64,000 nt of DNA from assembly GCF_027568575.1 (NCBI RefSeq), contig NZ_JANUVP010000005.1; one strand, written 5' to 3'. Positions 17,088 through 25,124 of the stretch are shown here, piece after piece. The notes beneath the pieces are model-generated. The model saw only the letters and a program-made list of their open reading frames with translations, did not search any database and was not told the DNA's origin. Made by a program: the position numbers and the translations under genes. Numbering within the stretch: the stretch's first letter is position 1; every line of letters starts with the position of its first letter. This DNA comes from Caldifermentibacillus hisashii. GTDB taxonomy: Bacteria > Bacillota > Bacilli > Bacillales > Caldibacillaceae.

Positions 17088-18129
17088 AGCGGCAGGAATC
17101 CGGCAACCGGAACAGATATATGATTTTAGTGCAAATATTAATCCCCTTGGTCCACCGAAGTCGCTTCGGGAAGATTGGGATGATTTTTTTCAAGAAGTTA
17201 TTCACTATCCTGATCCAAAAGCAACATCTTTAAGAAAAAAGCTTGCTGAACGGGAAGGGCTTCATAAAGACCAAGTATTCATTGGCAATGGTGGAGCGGA
17301 AATCATTTCGCTGATTGGAAAATGGCTTACAGGAAAACGAGTTATGATTATTGAACCATCCTTTTCGGAATATGAACAGGCATGCCGAGTAAATGAATGT
17401 TCGATTTCTTATTTTTTTATCGATCATAACGGAAAAATTGATGTGCCTCACCTATCTGAAGAACTGACTGATCAAGATGCTTTATTTCTTTGTAACCCGA
17501 ATAATCCAACCGGAATTTATTTTGAAAAACAAGTGATTGAACAGATTTTGACGACCTGTTCCGAGAAGAAATGTTATTTGATTGTTGATGAAGCCTTTTA
17601 TGATTTTGTTGATGCATATCAACCCCTCGTTCCTTTGTTAAATCAGTTTCCGAATTTGATCTTGATTCGGTCAATGACAAAGATGTATGCCATACCGGGG
17701 GTAAGATTAGGTTATATGATGGCTGATGCGGAAATCGTTCAAGCCCTCCAAAATCAGCAATCCCATTGGAGCGTGAACGGGATAGCCTTAAAAGCGGGCG
17801 AACGATGCCTTGATGAAAAACATTATGTTGAACAAACAAGACTATTTGTAAGAAAAGAGCGGGAAAGACTGTTTCGTTATTTTCGAAAACACCGGTTTGA
17901 TTTTCTTCCATCGGCGGTCAATTTTTATTTGCTAAGAGATTCAAGCATGAAGGATCAATCTATTTTCTTCCATTTTTTATTAAAGGAGGGAATTGTTCCG
18001 AGACATACATATAATTTCCCGGGAATAGAAGGCAAGTGGTTGCGTTTTGCCATACGCAGTGAAAAAGAGAACGATATCCTGCTTGAGGTGATGGAAAAAT
18101 GGCGAGCGATTCATCAATCATCTTTATAA
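17044..18129 (+). CDS. cobD: L-threonine-O-3-phosphate decarboxylase
   Basis: A 361-residue fold-type I PLP enzyme that makes (R)-1-aminopropan-2-ol phosphate for the cobalamin lower-arm linker. I set the start at TTG 17044 (MNWPTHGSNPHYLYK) because GGAGGT ends seven bases upstream; a TTG at 17029 lacks a site. FSANINPLGPP (about 28-38), CNPNNPTG (150-157), VDEAFYDF and the PLP lysine in RSMTKMYAIPGVRLGY (Lys213) are seen. Overlaps cbiB by 44 nt. Confidence 0.92.
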   Translation: MNWPTHGSNPHYLYKAAGIRQPEQIYDFSANINPLGPPKSLREDWDDFFQEVIHYPDPKATSLRKKLAEREGLHKDQVFIGNGGAEIISLIGKWLTGKRVMIIEPSFSEYEQACRVNECSISYFFIDHNGKIDVPHLSEELTDQDALFLCNPNNPTGIYFEKQVIEQILTTCSEKKCYLIVDEAFYDFVDAYQPLVPLLNQFPNLILIRSMTKMYAIPGVRLGYMMADAEIVQALQNQQSHWSVNGIALKAGERCLDEKHYVEQTRLFVRKERERLFRYFRKHRFDFLPSAVNFYLLRDSSMKDQSIFFHFLLKEGIVPRHTYNFPGIEGKWLRFAIRSEKENDILLEVMEKWRAIHQSSL

Positions 18130-18683
18130 CAGGCGGGGTTCGGAGCGGAAAAAGCCGTTTTGCCGAAAAAACCGCTGCAACATGGTGGCAACAATCACCA
18201 ACCGGGACACTGCATTATATTGCCACGATGCAGGCAACAGATTCAGAAATGGAAAAAAGGATTGACCGTCACAAAAAGGATCGGACCAAAGGAGGCTTGC
18301 CTTGGCGGGCATGGGAGAAACCGGTATCTGTCGGTGATTTAGCCTATCATTTTCGTCAAGAGGATATTGTTTTACTTGATTGTTTGACGACTTGGCTTAA
18401 TAATGAGTTTTTCTTTGCTTCGGACGACTGGAAAGCCGCTCAATTTCATGATGACTTGTTTGATAAGATGTGGTATGGGATTGACAGAATCCGTTCCCAT
18501 GTCAATAAATTAATTATTGTCAGTAATGAAGTGTTACATGAACCGTTAGCCAATAATGAACTTGTGCTTGCTTACAGCAGGATACTCGGTCTTTTGCACC
18601 GGCAAATTGTGACAAATGCATATCAAGCTATTCTTATAGAAGCCGGGATTCCGATTTTTATGAAAGAAGGCGAGGAAAGATGA
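18099..18683 (+). CDS. cobU: Adenosylcobinamide kinase / GTP guanylyltransferase
   Basis: A 194-residue CobU-family enzyme that phosphorylates adenosylcobinamide and transfers GMP to it. P-loop GGVRSGKS at 12-19, the His-containing HKKDR segment around residue 54 expected for guanylylation, LLDCLTTWLNN near 90-100, and IIVSNEVLHEPLANN near 140-155. The ATG lies inside the 3' end of cobD (31-nt overlap). A second, shorter CobU-like gene follows at 19647. Confidence 0.92.
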   Translation: MASDSSIIFITGGVRSGKSRFAEKTAATWWQQSPTGTLHYIATMQATDSEMEKRIDRHKKDRTKGGLPWRAWEKPVSVGDLAYHFRQEDIVLLDCLTTWLNNEFFFASDDWKAAQFHDDLFDKMWYGIDRIRSHVNKLIIVSNEVLHEPLANNELVLAYSRILGLLHRQIVTNAYQAILIEAGIPIFMKEGEER

Positions 18684-18763
18684 AGGGTGTCATGAACATC
18701 CTTGATTGGGAAAAGGTGAAAAACATTGTCTTAACATGGGAGAACCACCATGAAGACGATTAA
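18680..18763 (+). CDS. Short ORF between cobU and cobS
   Basis: A 27-codon frame starts by ATGA overlap with the cobU stop and ends 14 nt inside cobS. Its sequence (MNILDWEKVKN within it) resembles nothing I know. It may only couple translation of cobU and cobS, or be the leftover of a lost gene. Confidence 0.25.
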   Translation: MKGVMNILDWEKVKNIVLTWENHHEDD

Positions 18764-19541
18764 GGCACTGATCATGTGTATTCAATTTTTTACAAGTATT
18801 CCGGTTCCTTATGAAGTACCGATGGATCGGGAGCATATGGAACGGGCGATTCGCGTTTTCCCGATATTGGGCATTTTACAAGGGATTATCTATATATTTA
18901 TTACATTTGCTCTTCTGGAATGGACGCCGTTATCAACTGTTGCCGTAGCATTTTTTCTCTGGTTATCATGGATCATTGTGACCGGTGGTTTGCATCTTGA
19001 TGGCTGGATGGATGTCAGTGACGGTTATTTCTCGTTTCGTAACCCGGAAAAACGATTAGAGATTATGAAAGATTCACGAATCGGTGCTTTTGGCGTTCTC
19101 TCAGTGCTTGTCTTATTAAGTGCCCGATTTCTATTTATCTATGAAACGATTTCCCGGATGTCACTTTGGACTTACCCGCTTATTTTATTGATACCATTTT
19201 TTGGAAAAATAATGATGGGCGTCTTGTTGATTAAAGTCAAATCAGCAAAAGCGGATGGTCTTGGGGCCATGTTTCAACAGGCTGCATCAAAAGGGACTCT
19301 TTGGCTGTATCCCGTTTATCTTATTGTATTGCTCGGAATGATTTTGTTCATTTGGCCTGAATCCTTTTGGGGACTGGCTTCATTCATAATAGGGTCGAGT
19401 TTATTCATACTGATTGCAAGAAAGAAGATAATCCGCTGGTTTGGCGGGATAACCGGTGACGTACTGGGGGCAGCTGTTGAAGGAGGGGAAACGTTATTAT
19501 GGCTGATCCTGTGGTTGTTACCCTATGTTGGTATGGCCTGA
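18750..19541 (+). CDS. cobS: Adenosylcobinamide-GDP ribazoletransferase (cobalamin synthase)
   Basis: A 263-residue membrane protein joining adenosylcobinamide-GDP to alpha-ribazole(-phosphate). Seen: IQFFTSIPVPYEVPM at the N-terminus, the metal-binding TGGLHLDGWMDVSDGYFS (about residues 83-100), KDSRIGAFGVLSVL and the C-terminal GGITGDVLGAAVEGGETLLWL. It is the last step of the salvage route encoded here. Confidence 0.93.
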   Translation: MKTIKALIMCIQFFTSIPVPYEVPMDREHMERAIRVFPILGILQGIIYIFITFALLEWTPLSTVAVAFFLWLSWIIVTGGLHLDGWMDVSDGYFSFRNPEKRLEIMKDSRIGAFGVLSVLVLLSARFLFIYETISRMSLWTYPLILLIPFFGKIMMGVLLIKVKSAKADGLGAMFQQAASKGTLWLYPVYLIVLLGMILFIWPESFWGLASFIIGSSLFILIARKKIIRWFGGITGDVLGAAVEGGETLLWLILWLLPYVGMA

Positions 19542-19675
19542 AGCCGTTAGTTAAAGTGGAATTTCCCAACTTAAAGGAAGTTTGCGGTTGGAATAGTGGC
19601 GATAAAATCATTTCACAGAACGTGATTGATATAGGAGGGAGGACCAATGCACTTTGTTACGGGTGGTGCTTTTAA
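19499..19675 (+). CDS. Short overlapping ORF, possible relic of cobC
   Basis: A 58-codon frame starting inside cobS (ATG at 19499, with AGGAGGGG ten bases upstream) and ending 29 nt inside the next gene. It begins MADPVVVTLCWYGLKPL, which faintly recalls the opening VTLxRHGxT of histidine phosphatases such as CobC (alpha-ribazole phosphatase), a gene often found here in related operons. The catalytic RHG is not preserved, so if it is cobC it is dead and shortened. It could equally be fortuitous. Confidence 0.3.
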   Translation: MADPVVVTLCWYGLKPLVKVEFPNLKEVCGWNSGDKIISQNVIDIGGRTNALCYGWCF

Positions 19676-20072
19676 CGGAAAATCGAATTGGGTAAGGAAA
19701 ACTTATCCTATCAATGATCAAAATAGTACTTGGGTTTCCGGTTATGCCGGCGAACAGATACCGGATTCCCTCCTGCCTGCAACTGAATATTGGATTGTGA
19801 GCGGAATTGAGCAATATGTTAAGGACTGGCTCATTGCTTGTGATGAAAAAGCTGTTCGGGAAAAATGGCTGGGTAAATTAACGGAATGGAGCTGCTTAGA
19901 TGGGGATCAAACGATGATTCTCATTGGTTCCGATATTTCAAAAGGGATTGTTCCGGCAAGTCATGAAGAACGACTATGGCGGGATGTCACAGGAAGAATT
20001 TTTCAAGATACGGCAAAAATTTGTGACCGGGTTGATGTCATTTGGTATGGCATAAATATCCAAATCAAATAA
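19647..20072 (+). CDS. Short CobU-like cobinamide kinase/guanylyltransferase family protein
   Basis: A 141-residue protein with P-loop TGGAFNGKS (residues 5-13) and the C-terminal GSDISKGIVPASHEERLWRD and IWYGI typical of CobU-related proteins. It is about 50 residues shorter than the CobU at 18099 and differs strongly in the middle. Related cobalamin operons of Bacillaceae carry such a second gene. Exact role is uncertain. It has a strong GGAGGGAGGA site before its ATG. Confidence 0.75.
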   Translation: MHFVTGGAFNGKSNWVRKTYPINDQNSTWVSGYAGEQIPDSLLPATEYWIVSGIEQYVKDWLIACDEKAVREKWLGKLTEWSCLDGDQTMILIGSDISKGIVPASHEERLWRDVTGRIFQDTAKICDRVDVIWYGINIQIK

Positions 20073-20088
20073 AGAGGAGATGGGTGAA

Positions 20089-20676
20089 GTGCGAATTTAT
20101 ACACGTACGGGGGATCAAGGACAAACCAGTATCATTGGCGGTCGAGTAGATAAAGATAATATTCGGGTGGAAGCTTACGGAACGGTTGATGAGGCGAATT
20201 GTTTTGTCGGCAAAGCAATGACAGAACTGGATCCGGTTTTATTTCAGGATCTACTGGAAGATTTGGAAAAAATTCAACATGAGTTATTTGATTGTGGTGG
20301 GGATTTGGCAAATGTAACAAAGAAACGGGAACCGAAATTAACCGAAGAAGCGATAATCTATTTAGAAAACCGGATTGATCAAATCAATGAAGAATTGCCT
20401 GAAATTGAACGGTTTATTTTGCCCGGAGGAACGAGTGCAGCAGCAACATTACATATTGCCCGGACGGTGACAAGAAGAGCAGAAAGATTCGTCGTCAAAT
20501 TAATGAAGGAACACTCAGTAATAACACCTTACCCATTGAAATTTTTAAATCGATTGTCTGATTATTTTTTCGTAGCCGCAAGATTAGTCAATTTTCGGCT
20601 CGAAGTAAATGATGTTGAATATGTTCGGAGTGCCCGTGTTTTTCGAAATGGAAAGAGGAAGGAGCAGACGGAATGA
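20089..20676 (+). CDS. Cob(I)alamin adenosyltransferase, PduO type
   Basis: About 195 residues; transfers the adenosyl group of ATP to cob(I)alamin/cobinamide. GTG at 20089 (MRIYTRTGDQGQTS) is preferred because GAGGAG ends nine bases upstream, whereas the in-frame ATG at 20080 directly touches that site. The ATP-binding TRTGDQGQTS N-terminus, ERFILPGGTSAAATLHIART (about residues 107-126) and RRAERFVV match the PduO family. Adenosylation precedes the CobU/CobS steps. Confidence 0.92.
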   Translation: MRIYTRTGDQGQTSIIGGRVDKDNIRVEAYGTVDEANCFVGKAMTELDPVLFQDLLEDLEKIQHELFDCGGDLANVTKKREPKLTEEAIIYLENRIDQINEELPEIERFILPGGTSAAATLHIARTVTRRAERFVVKLMKEHSVITPYPLKFLNRLSDYFFVAARLVNFRLEVNDVEYVRSARVFRNGKRKEQTE

Positions 20677-21152
20677 ATGCGAAGAAAATCAGTTTGTTCG
20701 GTATCTTTTTAGCATTGGCTGTTGTCGGTGCTTCCATCAAAATTCCGGCCGTCATTGCCAGTGTTGCATTGGATATGGTTCCCGCGCTTATCGGGGCAGT
20801 CGTTTTAGGCGGGCGTGCCGGGGGATGTATTGCTTTTTTTGGTCATCTGTTATCGGCATTGATTGGCGGGATGCCACTGGGTCCGTTTCATGTGTTAATC
20901 GCTGTTGAAATGGCTGTTCTTGTTTGGGTATTTGGTTATTTTTATCAAAAGGGAAAACGGGTGTTGGGCGGTGTGTTATTTGTTGTGGGAAATACTTTTT
21001 TAGCCAGCCTCCCATTCCTTTTTATCATTGGCACCGGATTTTACGTCGGGATGATTCCGTCATTGTGTATCGGTTCCCTATTAAATACAATCTTAGCCAT
21101 ACTTCTGACACCAAGTTTATCAACGTATTTTGCAAAACGATTGCATGTATAA
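20673..21152 (+). CDS. cblT: ECF transporter S component, probable alpha-ribazole transporter CblT
   Basis: A 159-residue, five- to six-helix membrane protein of the ECF S-component type (N-terminal ALAVVGASIKIPAVIASVAL, then PALIGAVVLGGRAGGCIAF and SALIGGMPLG). It needs a shared EcfAAT module encoded elsewhere. The partner gene directly downstream is a CblS-like kinase, and the CblT-CblS pair is known from Listeria and Geobacillus as an alpha-ribazole uptake and phosphorylation route. Assignment as CblT therefore rests on context. Overlaps the adenosyltransferase by 4 nt. Confidence 0.8.
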   Translation: MNAKKISLFGIFLALAVVGASIKIPAVIASVALDMVPALIGAVVLGGRAGGCIAFFGHLLSALIGGMPLGPFHVLIAVEMAVLVWVFGYFYQKGKRVLGGVLFVVGNTFLASLPFLFIIGTGFYVGMIPSLCIGSLLNTILAILLTPSLSTYFAKRLHV

Positions 21153-21164
21153 AGGAGAACAGCG

Positions 21165-21878
21165 ATGAAAAGAGATATTACAGAAATTCCGTTAAATGAC
21201 AAGAAGTCTCTTGTGATTGCTGCTGATAATAGCGGAGGCATCGGATTAAAGGCGCATGATATCGTTCAGACACCCTATGAAGTTGTTTCTTATTACGGGT
21301 TCCGTGTAGCTGTGATGGAATGTATGGCAGCTGGGGGAACACCGTTAGCTGTCGTGCTTCATAATTTTTCCGGGGATGATGTCTGGCCGTCGCTCATGAA
21401 AGGTATAGAGAGGGGCTTGGAAGAACTCGGTTTAGCAGATATTCCCATTACAGGTAGTACAGAGAGTAATTTTTCTCTCGTTCAATCAGCAATTGGTATT
21501 ATTGTGATGGGGAAAAAAGACCGATTAGCTCATGACACCATTCTTTCTGTAGACAATATGAAATTGGCGGTAATCGGCTCTCCTTTAGTCGGAAATGAAG
21601 TTTTGGAGCGGGAACATGAAGTACTGTCTCTTTCGTTATTTCAGGAACTATGCCAATTGCAGGATGTCGTTCTTTTACCTGTCGGATCAAAAGGAATTTT
21701 GCATGAACTTCGAGTCCTGCTTAACTATGAATTCCCTATTCATCAAATCAATTGTGACGTCGATTTGGATAAATCTTCGGGACCGGCTACCTGTTGTCTA
21801 GTTGCTTATGATTCTTCTTTGGAACAAATTTTTCAGGATAAATGTGGACACTTATTTCATCAGATTTTAGTGAAGTGA
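21165..21878 (+). CDS. cblS: AIR synthase-like protein, probable alpha-ribazole kinase CblS
   Basis: A 237-residue PurM/ThiL-superfamily protein: VIAADNSGGIGLKAHDIV near residue 20, a metal/ATP-binding type motif, and VAVMECMAAGGTPLAVVLHN near 50-70. CblS phosphorylates alpha-ribazole to alpha-ribazole phosphate, giving CobS its second substrate without a CobT. It ends the riboswitch operon. The enzyme family is clear; the kinase function is from known CblS proteins and the neighbouring S component. Confidence 0.8.
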   Translation: MKRDITEIPLNDKKSLVIAADNSGGIGLKAHDIVQTPYEVVSYYGFRVAVMECMAAGGTPLAVVLHNFSGDDVWPSLMKGIERGLEELGLADIPITGSTESNFSLVQSAIGIIVMGKKDRLAHDTILSVDNMKLAVIGSPLVGNEVLEREHEVLSLSLFQELCQLQDVVLLPVGSKGILHELRVLLNYEFPIHQINCDVDLDKSSGPATCCLVAYDSSLEQIFQDKCGHLFHQILVK

Positions 21879-22065
21879 ATCGAGCAGGGATAAAGTGGCT
21901 GGATCCAAGAGGAATTTAACTCAAAGCTGACTGAAAAAAAGAAAAATGAAAATTGACTTTTATTGAATTTAGAATTAAATTTGATATAGAAAGAAAGGAT
22001 ATAATTGATTTAATCAAAAGGTTATGATTGGGTGAATATTTAATAAGATAAATGGAGGGGTTTTG

Positions 22066-22302
22066 ATGGCTTTTGTTATAACAGCACCATGTAAGGACGA
22101 AAAAGCTGCCGAATGTGTGGAGGTTTGTCCTGTTGATTGTATAGAAGAAGGAGAAGATCAATTTTATATTGATCCGTCCATTTGTATTGATTGCGGAGCA
22201 TGTCAAGCTGTTTGCCCGGTGGAGGCAATCTTTTATGAAGAGGACTTAACACCTGAAGAACAAGTTTATTTTGAAAAAGCCAAGAAATTTTTTGACAGAT
22301 AA
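22066..22302 (+). CDS. Ferredoxin, 7Fe ([3Fe-4S][4Fe-4S]) type
   Basis: A 78-residue low-potential electron carrier. Start at ATG 22066, seven bases after GGAGGGG (an in-frame TTG directly before it is less likely). Cysteines at 9, 17, 21, 25, 40, 43, 46 and 50 reproduce the spacing of 7Fe ferredoxins such as Azotobacter FdI (8, 16, 20, 24, 39, 42, 45, 49). CIDCGACQAVCP is the [4Fe-4S] motif. It stands alone between two terminator-bounded units; the redox partner is not evident. Confidence 0.92.
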   Translation: MAFVITAPCKDEKAAECVEVCPVDCIEEGEDQFYIDPSICIDCGACQAVCPVEAIFYEEDLTPEEQVYFEKAKKFFDR

Positions 22303-22321
22303 TATCAATTTTGGGTAAGTG

Positions 22322-22351
22322 GTAGTGGTGCAATTCGCTACTGCTTTTTTA
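22322..22351 (+). terminator. Terminator after the ferredoxin gene
   Basis: GTAGTG and CGCTAC pair (one G-U) around an 8-nt loop, followed by TGCTTTTTT. Confidence 0.7.
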
Positions 22352-22391
22352 TTGGAAACGGATAGAAAAAATGTGAAGAATAAGAATGAAA

Positions 22392-22430
22392 AACGATCTT
22401 TCCCTGACATAAAGGAGAGGTCGTTTTTTT
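22392..22430 (+). terminator. Second hairpin terminator before the amino acid ABC operon
   Basis: AACGATCTTTCC and GGAGAGGTCGTT pair over 12 bp including G-U wobbles, with a 10-nt loop and a run of seven T. Confidence 0.75.
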
Positions 22431-22471
22431 CGAAGAATTCTTTAGTCTGCTAATGAAATAAAATATTTTTA

Positions 22472-22500
22472 TTGACAACTCTTCTTTCCGATGATATGAT
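22472..22500 (+). promoter_or_regulatory. Sigma-A promoter of the amino acid ABC operon
   Basis: Consensus TTGACA (22472-22477), a 17-nt spacer and TATGAT (22495-22500), about 80 nt before the first gene. Confidence 0.85.
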
Positions 22501-22582
22501 ATGTTTATCAAATTCATATTTTAGTATATTAAAGAATTAAATTGCTAATAAGATAAATAAATTTGAATGGGAGAGGGCTTTT

Positions 22583-23368
22583 ATGAAACGTCCGGGAAAA
22601 ATAATATTCTTTATGTTATTCGTATCTCTATTAGCTGCATGCTCATCCGATGCCTCATCTAAAAATACAAGTAAAGAAGATAATCAATTAGTGATCGGGA
22701 TTGATGATGCATTTGCCCCAATGGGATTCCGTGATGAAAACAATGAGATAGTCGGTTTTGATATTGATTTAGCAAAAGCGGCAGGTGAAAAAATGGGGAA
22801 GGATGTCGTTATTCAACCGATTGACTGGAGTGCGAAAGAATCGGAATTGAACAGCGGTCGCATTGACTTAATTTGGAACGGTTATACGGTTACAGATGAA
22901 AGAAAAGAAAAGGTATTATTCACGAAACCATATTTGGCTAATGCCCAAGTGATTGTCACATTGAAAGATTCCACAATTGAAAAACTGGATGATTTAATAG
23001 GGAAAAATGTCGGTCTTCAAGCACAATCTTCCGCAAGCGATGCACTGAAATCCGCTCCAATTGCTTCAGATATCAAGCAGGTTACAGAATATAAAGATAA
23101 TGTCCTTGCTTTAAGTGATTTAAAAAATGGTCGTGTCGATGCGGTTGTGATTGATGAAGTTGTTATCGATTATTACATGACGAAAGAACCGGATACGTAT
23201 AAAATTTTAAAAGAATCCCTTGCACCTGAAGAATATGCGGTTGGTGTGAAAAAAGGGAATGACGCCTTATTAAAAGAAGTTCAAAAGGCACTGGATGAAC
23301 TGATTGCTGACGGGACCGCAGCTAAAATCTCGGAAAAATGGTTTGGTGAAGATAAAGTATTAAAATAA
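22583..23368 (+). CDS. Polar amino acid ABC transporter, substrate-binding lipoprotein
   Basis: A 261-residue family 3 solute-binding protein, lipobox LAAC with Cys20. Typical features are PMGFRDENNEIVGFDIDLAKA (about residues 50-70), SGRIDLIWNGYTVTDERK (about 95-112) and the C-terminal AAKISEKWFGED. It supplies a polar amino acid or cystine-like ligand to the permease and ATPase that follow. The exact substrate cannot be read from sequence. GGGAGAGG precedes the ATG. Confidence 0.9.
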   Translation: MKRPGKIIFFMLFVSLLAACSSDASSKNTSKEDNQLVIGIDDAFAPMGFRDENNEIVGFDIDLAKAAGEKMGKDVVIQPIDWSAKESELNSGRIDLIWNGYTVTDERKEKVLFTKPYLANAQVIVTLKDSTIEKLDDLIGKNVGLQAQSSASDALKSAPIASDIKQVTEYKDNVLALSDLKNGRVDAVVIDEVVIDYYMTKEPDTYKILKESLAPEEYAVGVKKGNDALLKEVQKALDELIADGTAAKISEKWFGEDKVLK

Positions 23369-23400
23369 AAAAAGTTTAATAGTTGCAGTAATACGTTTCG

Positions 23401-23451
23401 GCTGATTGCTCTTCCATGTATGTACCCTATCAAAGCGGAAGAGCAATAACC
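23401..23451 (+). promoter_or_regulatory. Intra-operon stem-loop
   Basis: Perfect 11-bp arms ATTGCTCTTCC (23405-23415) and GGAAGAGCAAT (23437-23447) with a 21-nt loop, extended by CGG...CCG outside with small bulges. No U-run follows closely, so it looks like an mRNA-stabilising or partial-attenuation hairpin that lets the binding protein be made in excess. Confidence 0.6.
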
Positions 23452-23521
23452 GATTTCATATGCATTTTTCCCTTGCTTTCTTCTACAATATAAATAAACA
23501 TTCCAAACTTAGGAGGACCTT

Positions 23522-24181
23522 ATGTCATTTGATTACATCAATATGGTTTTGAAACCGATGCTTGATGGAACGAAGGTAACGCTTTTGCTTTTTTTGATCG
23601 TTATCATTTTTTCCATTCCTCTTGGTTTTTTATTGACATTAGCTGTTCGAAGTAGGTTCAAACCATTATCATTAATTGTCCATGCCTATATTTATATCAT
23701 GCGTGGGACTCCACTATTGTTGCAATTATTGTTTATTGTTTTTGGACTGCCACTGCTACCGGTGATCGGTGATTATTTAGTTCTTGACCGGTTTGTTGCG
23801 GCATGTCTTGGTTTCGTATTAAACTATGCGACTTATTTTGCGGAAATTTTCCGCGGCGGGTTACTCGCAATCGATCGAGGTCAATATGAAGCTGCCCAGG
23901 TGCTTGGTTTTAATAAATGGCAAACGATGACCCGAATCATTTTACCGCAAATGTTTCGTGTTGCTTTACCCACCGTGGCTAATGAATCGATTACGCTAGT
24001 TAAAGACACCTCTTTATTGTATGCTGTTGCAGTACCGGAATTGCTCCATTATGCACAAACGGCTGTTAACCGGGATTTTACAATCGTCCCGTATTTTGTC
24101 GCAGCAGTTATTTATCTGGTCATCACCTTGCTTTTGACAATGATTTTAAAGAGAATCGAGAGAAAATATCAATTTGAATAA
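23522..24181 (+). CDS. Polar amino acid ABC transporter permease
   Basis: A 219-residue HisM/GlnP-type permease with about five hydrophobic helices. IMRGTPLLLQLLFIVFGLPL (about residues 59-78), YFAEIFRGGLLAIDRGQYEAA (about 106-126) and VNESITLVKDTSLLY-like sequence are family hallmarks. AGGAGG precedes the ATG. It works with the binding protein upstream and the ATPase downstream. Confidence 0.92.
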   Translation: MSFDYINMVLKPMLDGTKVTLLLFLIVIIFSIPLGFLLTLAVRSRFKPLSLIVHAYIYIMRGTPLLLQLLFIVFGLPLLPVIGDYLVLDRFVAACLGFVLNYATYFAEIFRGGLLAIDRGQYEAAQVLGFNKWQTMTRIILPQMFRVALPTVANESITLVKDTSLLYAVAVPELLHYAQTAVNRDFTIVPYFVAAVIYLVITLLLTMILKRIERKYQFE

Positions 24182-24195
24182 GAGAGTGTGATATT

Positions 24196-24939
24196 GTGGC
24201 GCTTATAGAAGTTACTAATTTGATAAAGTCATACGATCGCCTGGATGTATTGAAACAGATTAGTTTTACCGTTGAACGGAATGAGGTTGTTGCGATTATC
24301 GGTCCATCGGGTTCGGGAAAAAGTACATTATTAAGAAGTCTCGTTCATTTAGAAACTATCGATAACGGAACCATTACGGTAGATGGCAGCAACTTAGTAA
24401 AGAATGGTGTGTATGCAAAACCAAAAGAAATCAAAGAAATAACTGCGAAAATGGGAATGGTTTTTCAACATTTTAACCTGTTTCCTCATTTAACGGTAAA
24501 ACAAAATTTAGAATTGGCTCCGAAACTTGTGAGAAAGGAAGCAAGCGGTGACTTGGAAAAAAGAAGTAGCGCATTGTTGGAAAAAGTCGGTTTAGCTGAT
24601 CGGGCAGACGCATTTCCGGCAAAGCTATCCGGCGGTCAAAAACAGCGGGTTGCCATTGCCCGGGCATTAATGATGAACCCGGAAATTTTGCTTTTCGATG
24701 AACCGACGTCAGCACTTGATCCTGAATTAACCGGTGAAGTATTAAAGGTTATGAAAGATTTGGCCGATGAACAAATGACCATGGTCGTCGTAACCCATGA
24801 GATGGCCTTTGCTAAAGAAGTTGCCGACCGGGTTATTTTTATGGATAAAGGGGAAATTATCGAATCCGATTCTCCTGCTCAAATTTTTAAAAACCCGAAA
24901 AATGAACGGACAAAAGCGTTCTTAGGTCTTCTTGAATAA
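24196..24939 (+). CDS. Polar amino acid ABC transporter ATPase
   Basis: A 247-residue GlnQ-type ATPase starting at GTG. Walker A GPSGSGKST at about 36-44, MGMVFQHFNLFPHLTV Q-loop, signature LSGGQKQRVAIARAL near 140-154, Walker B ILLFDEPTSALDPEL and VTHEMAFAKEVADRV H-loop. It ends the transporter operon at a hairpin terminator. Confidence 0.93.
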   Translation: MALIEVTNLIKSYDRLDVLKQISFTVERNEVVAIIGPSGSGKSTLLRSLVHLETIDNGTITVDGSNLVKNGVYAKPKEIKEITAKMGMVFQHFNLFPHLTVKQNLELAPKLVRKEASGDLEKRSSALLEKVGLADRADAFPAKLSGGQKQRVAIARALMMNPEILLFDEPTSALDPELTGEVLKVMKDLADEQMTMVVVTHEMAFAKEVADRVIFMDKGEIIESDSPAQIFKNPKNERTKAFLGLLE

Positions 24940-25003
24940 ATCAGTTTCAGAGCGGGCGATTAGTATTAAATGGGTTAGTCTTCTTAAATAAATCGGTGTC
25001 AGA
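24927..25003 (+). repeat. Diverged direct repeat at the ATPase 3' end
   Basis: A 25-nt segment covering the last codons and stop of the ATPase gene (24927-24951) recurs at 24979-25003 with three differences, 52 nt apart. The second copy supplies the first arm of the following terminator. Confidence 0.7.
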
Positions 25004-25026
25004 ACCCGTAAACGAAATCTGACACC
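24995..25026. terminator. Bidirectional terminator between convergent genes
   Basis: Perfect arms GGTGTCAG (24995-25002) and CTGACACC (25019-25026) with a 16-nt loop, between the ATPase gene (plus) and the anti-sigma gene (minus). Confidence 0.55.
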
Positions 25027-25031
25027 TTATG

Positions 25032-25124
25032 GAAATTCAACAATGAATGTATCGGGGCATAATGCTTATTTTGATTTGCAAAAAGAAGGCCTGTTTATTG
25101 AAATTCAACAATGAACGTATCGGG
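25032..25124 (-). repeat. Direct repeat of the anti-sigma gene 3' end
   Basis: The 25-nt end of the anti-sigma coding sequence (25100-25124) occurs again downstream at 25032-25056 with one difference. The downstream copy still reads as DTFIVEF followed by Pro and a stop, so the gene end has been tandemly duplicated. Confidence 0.75.
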
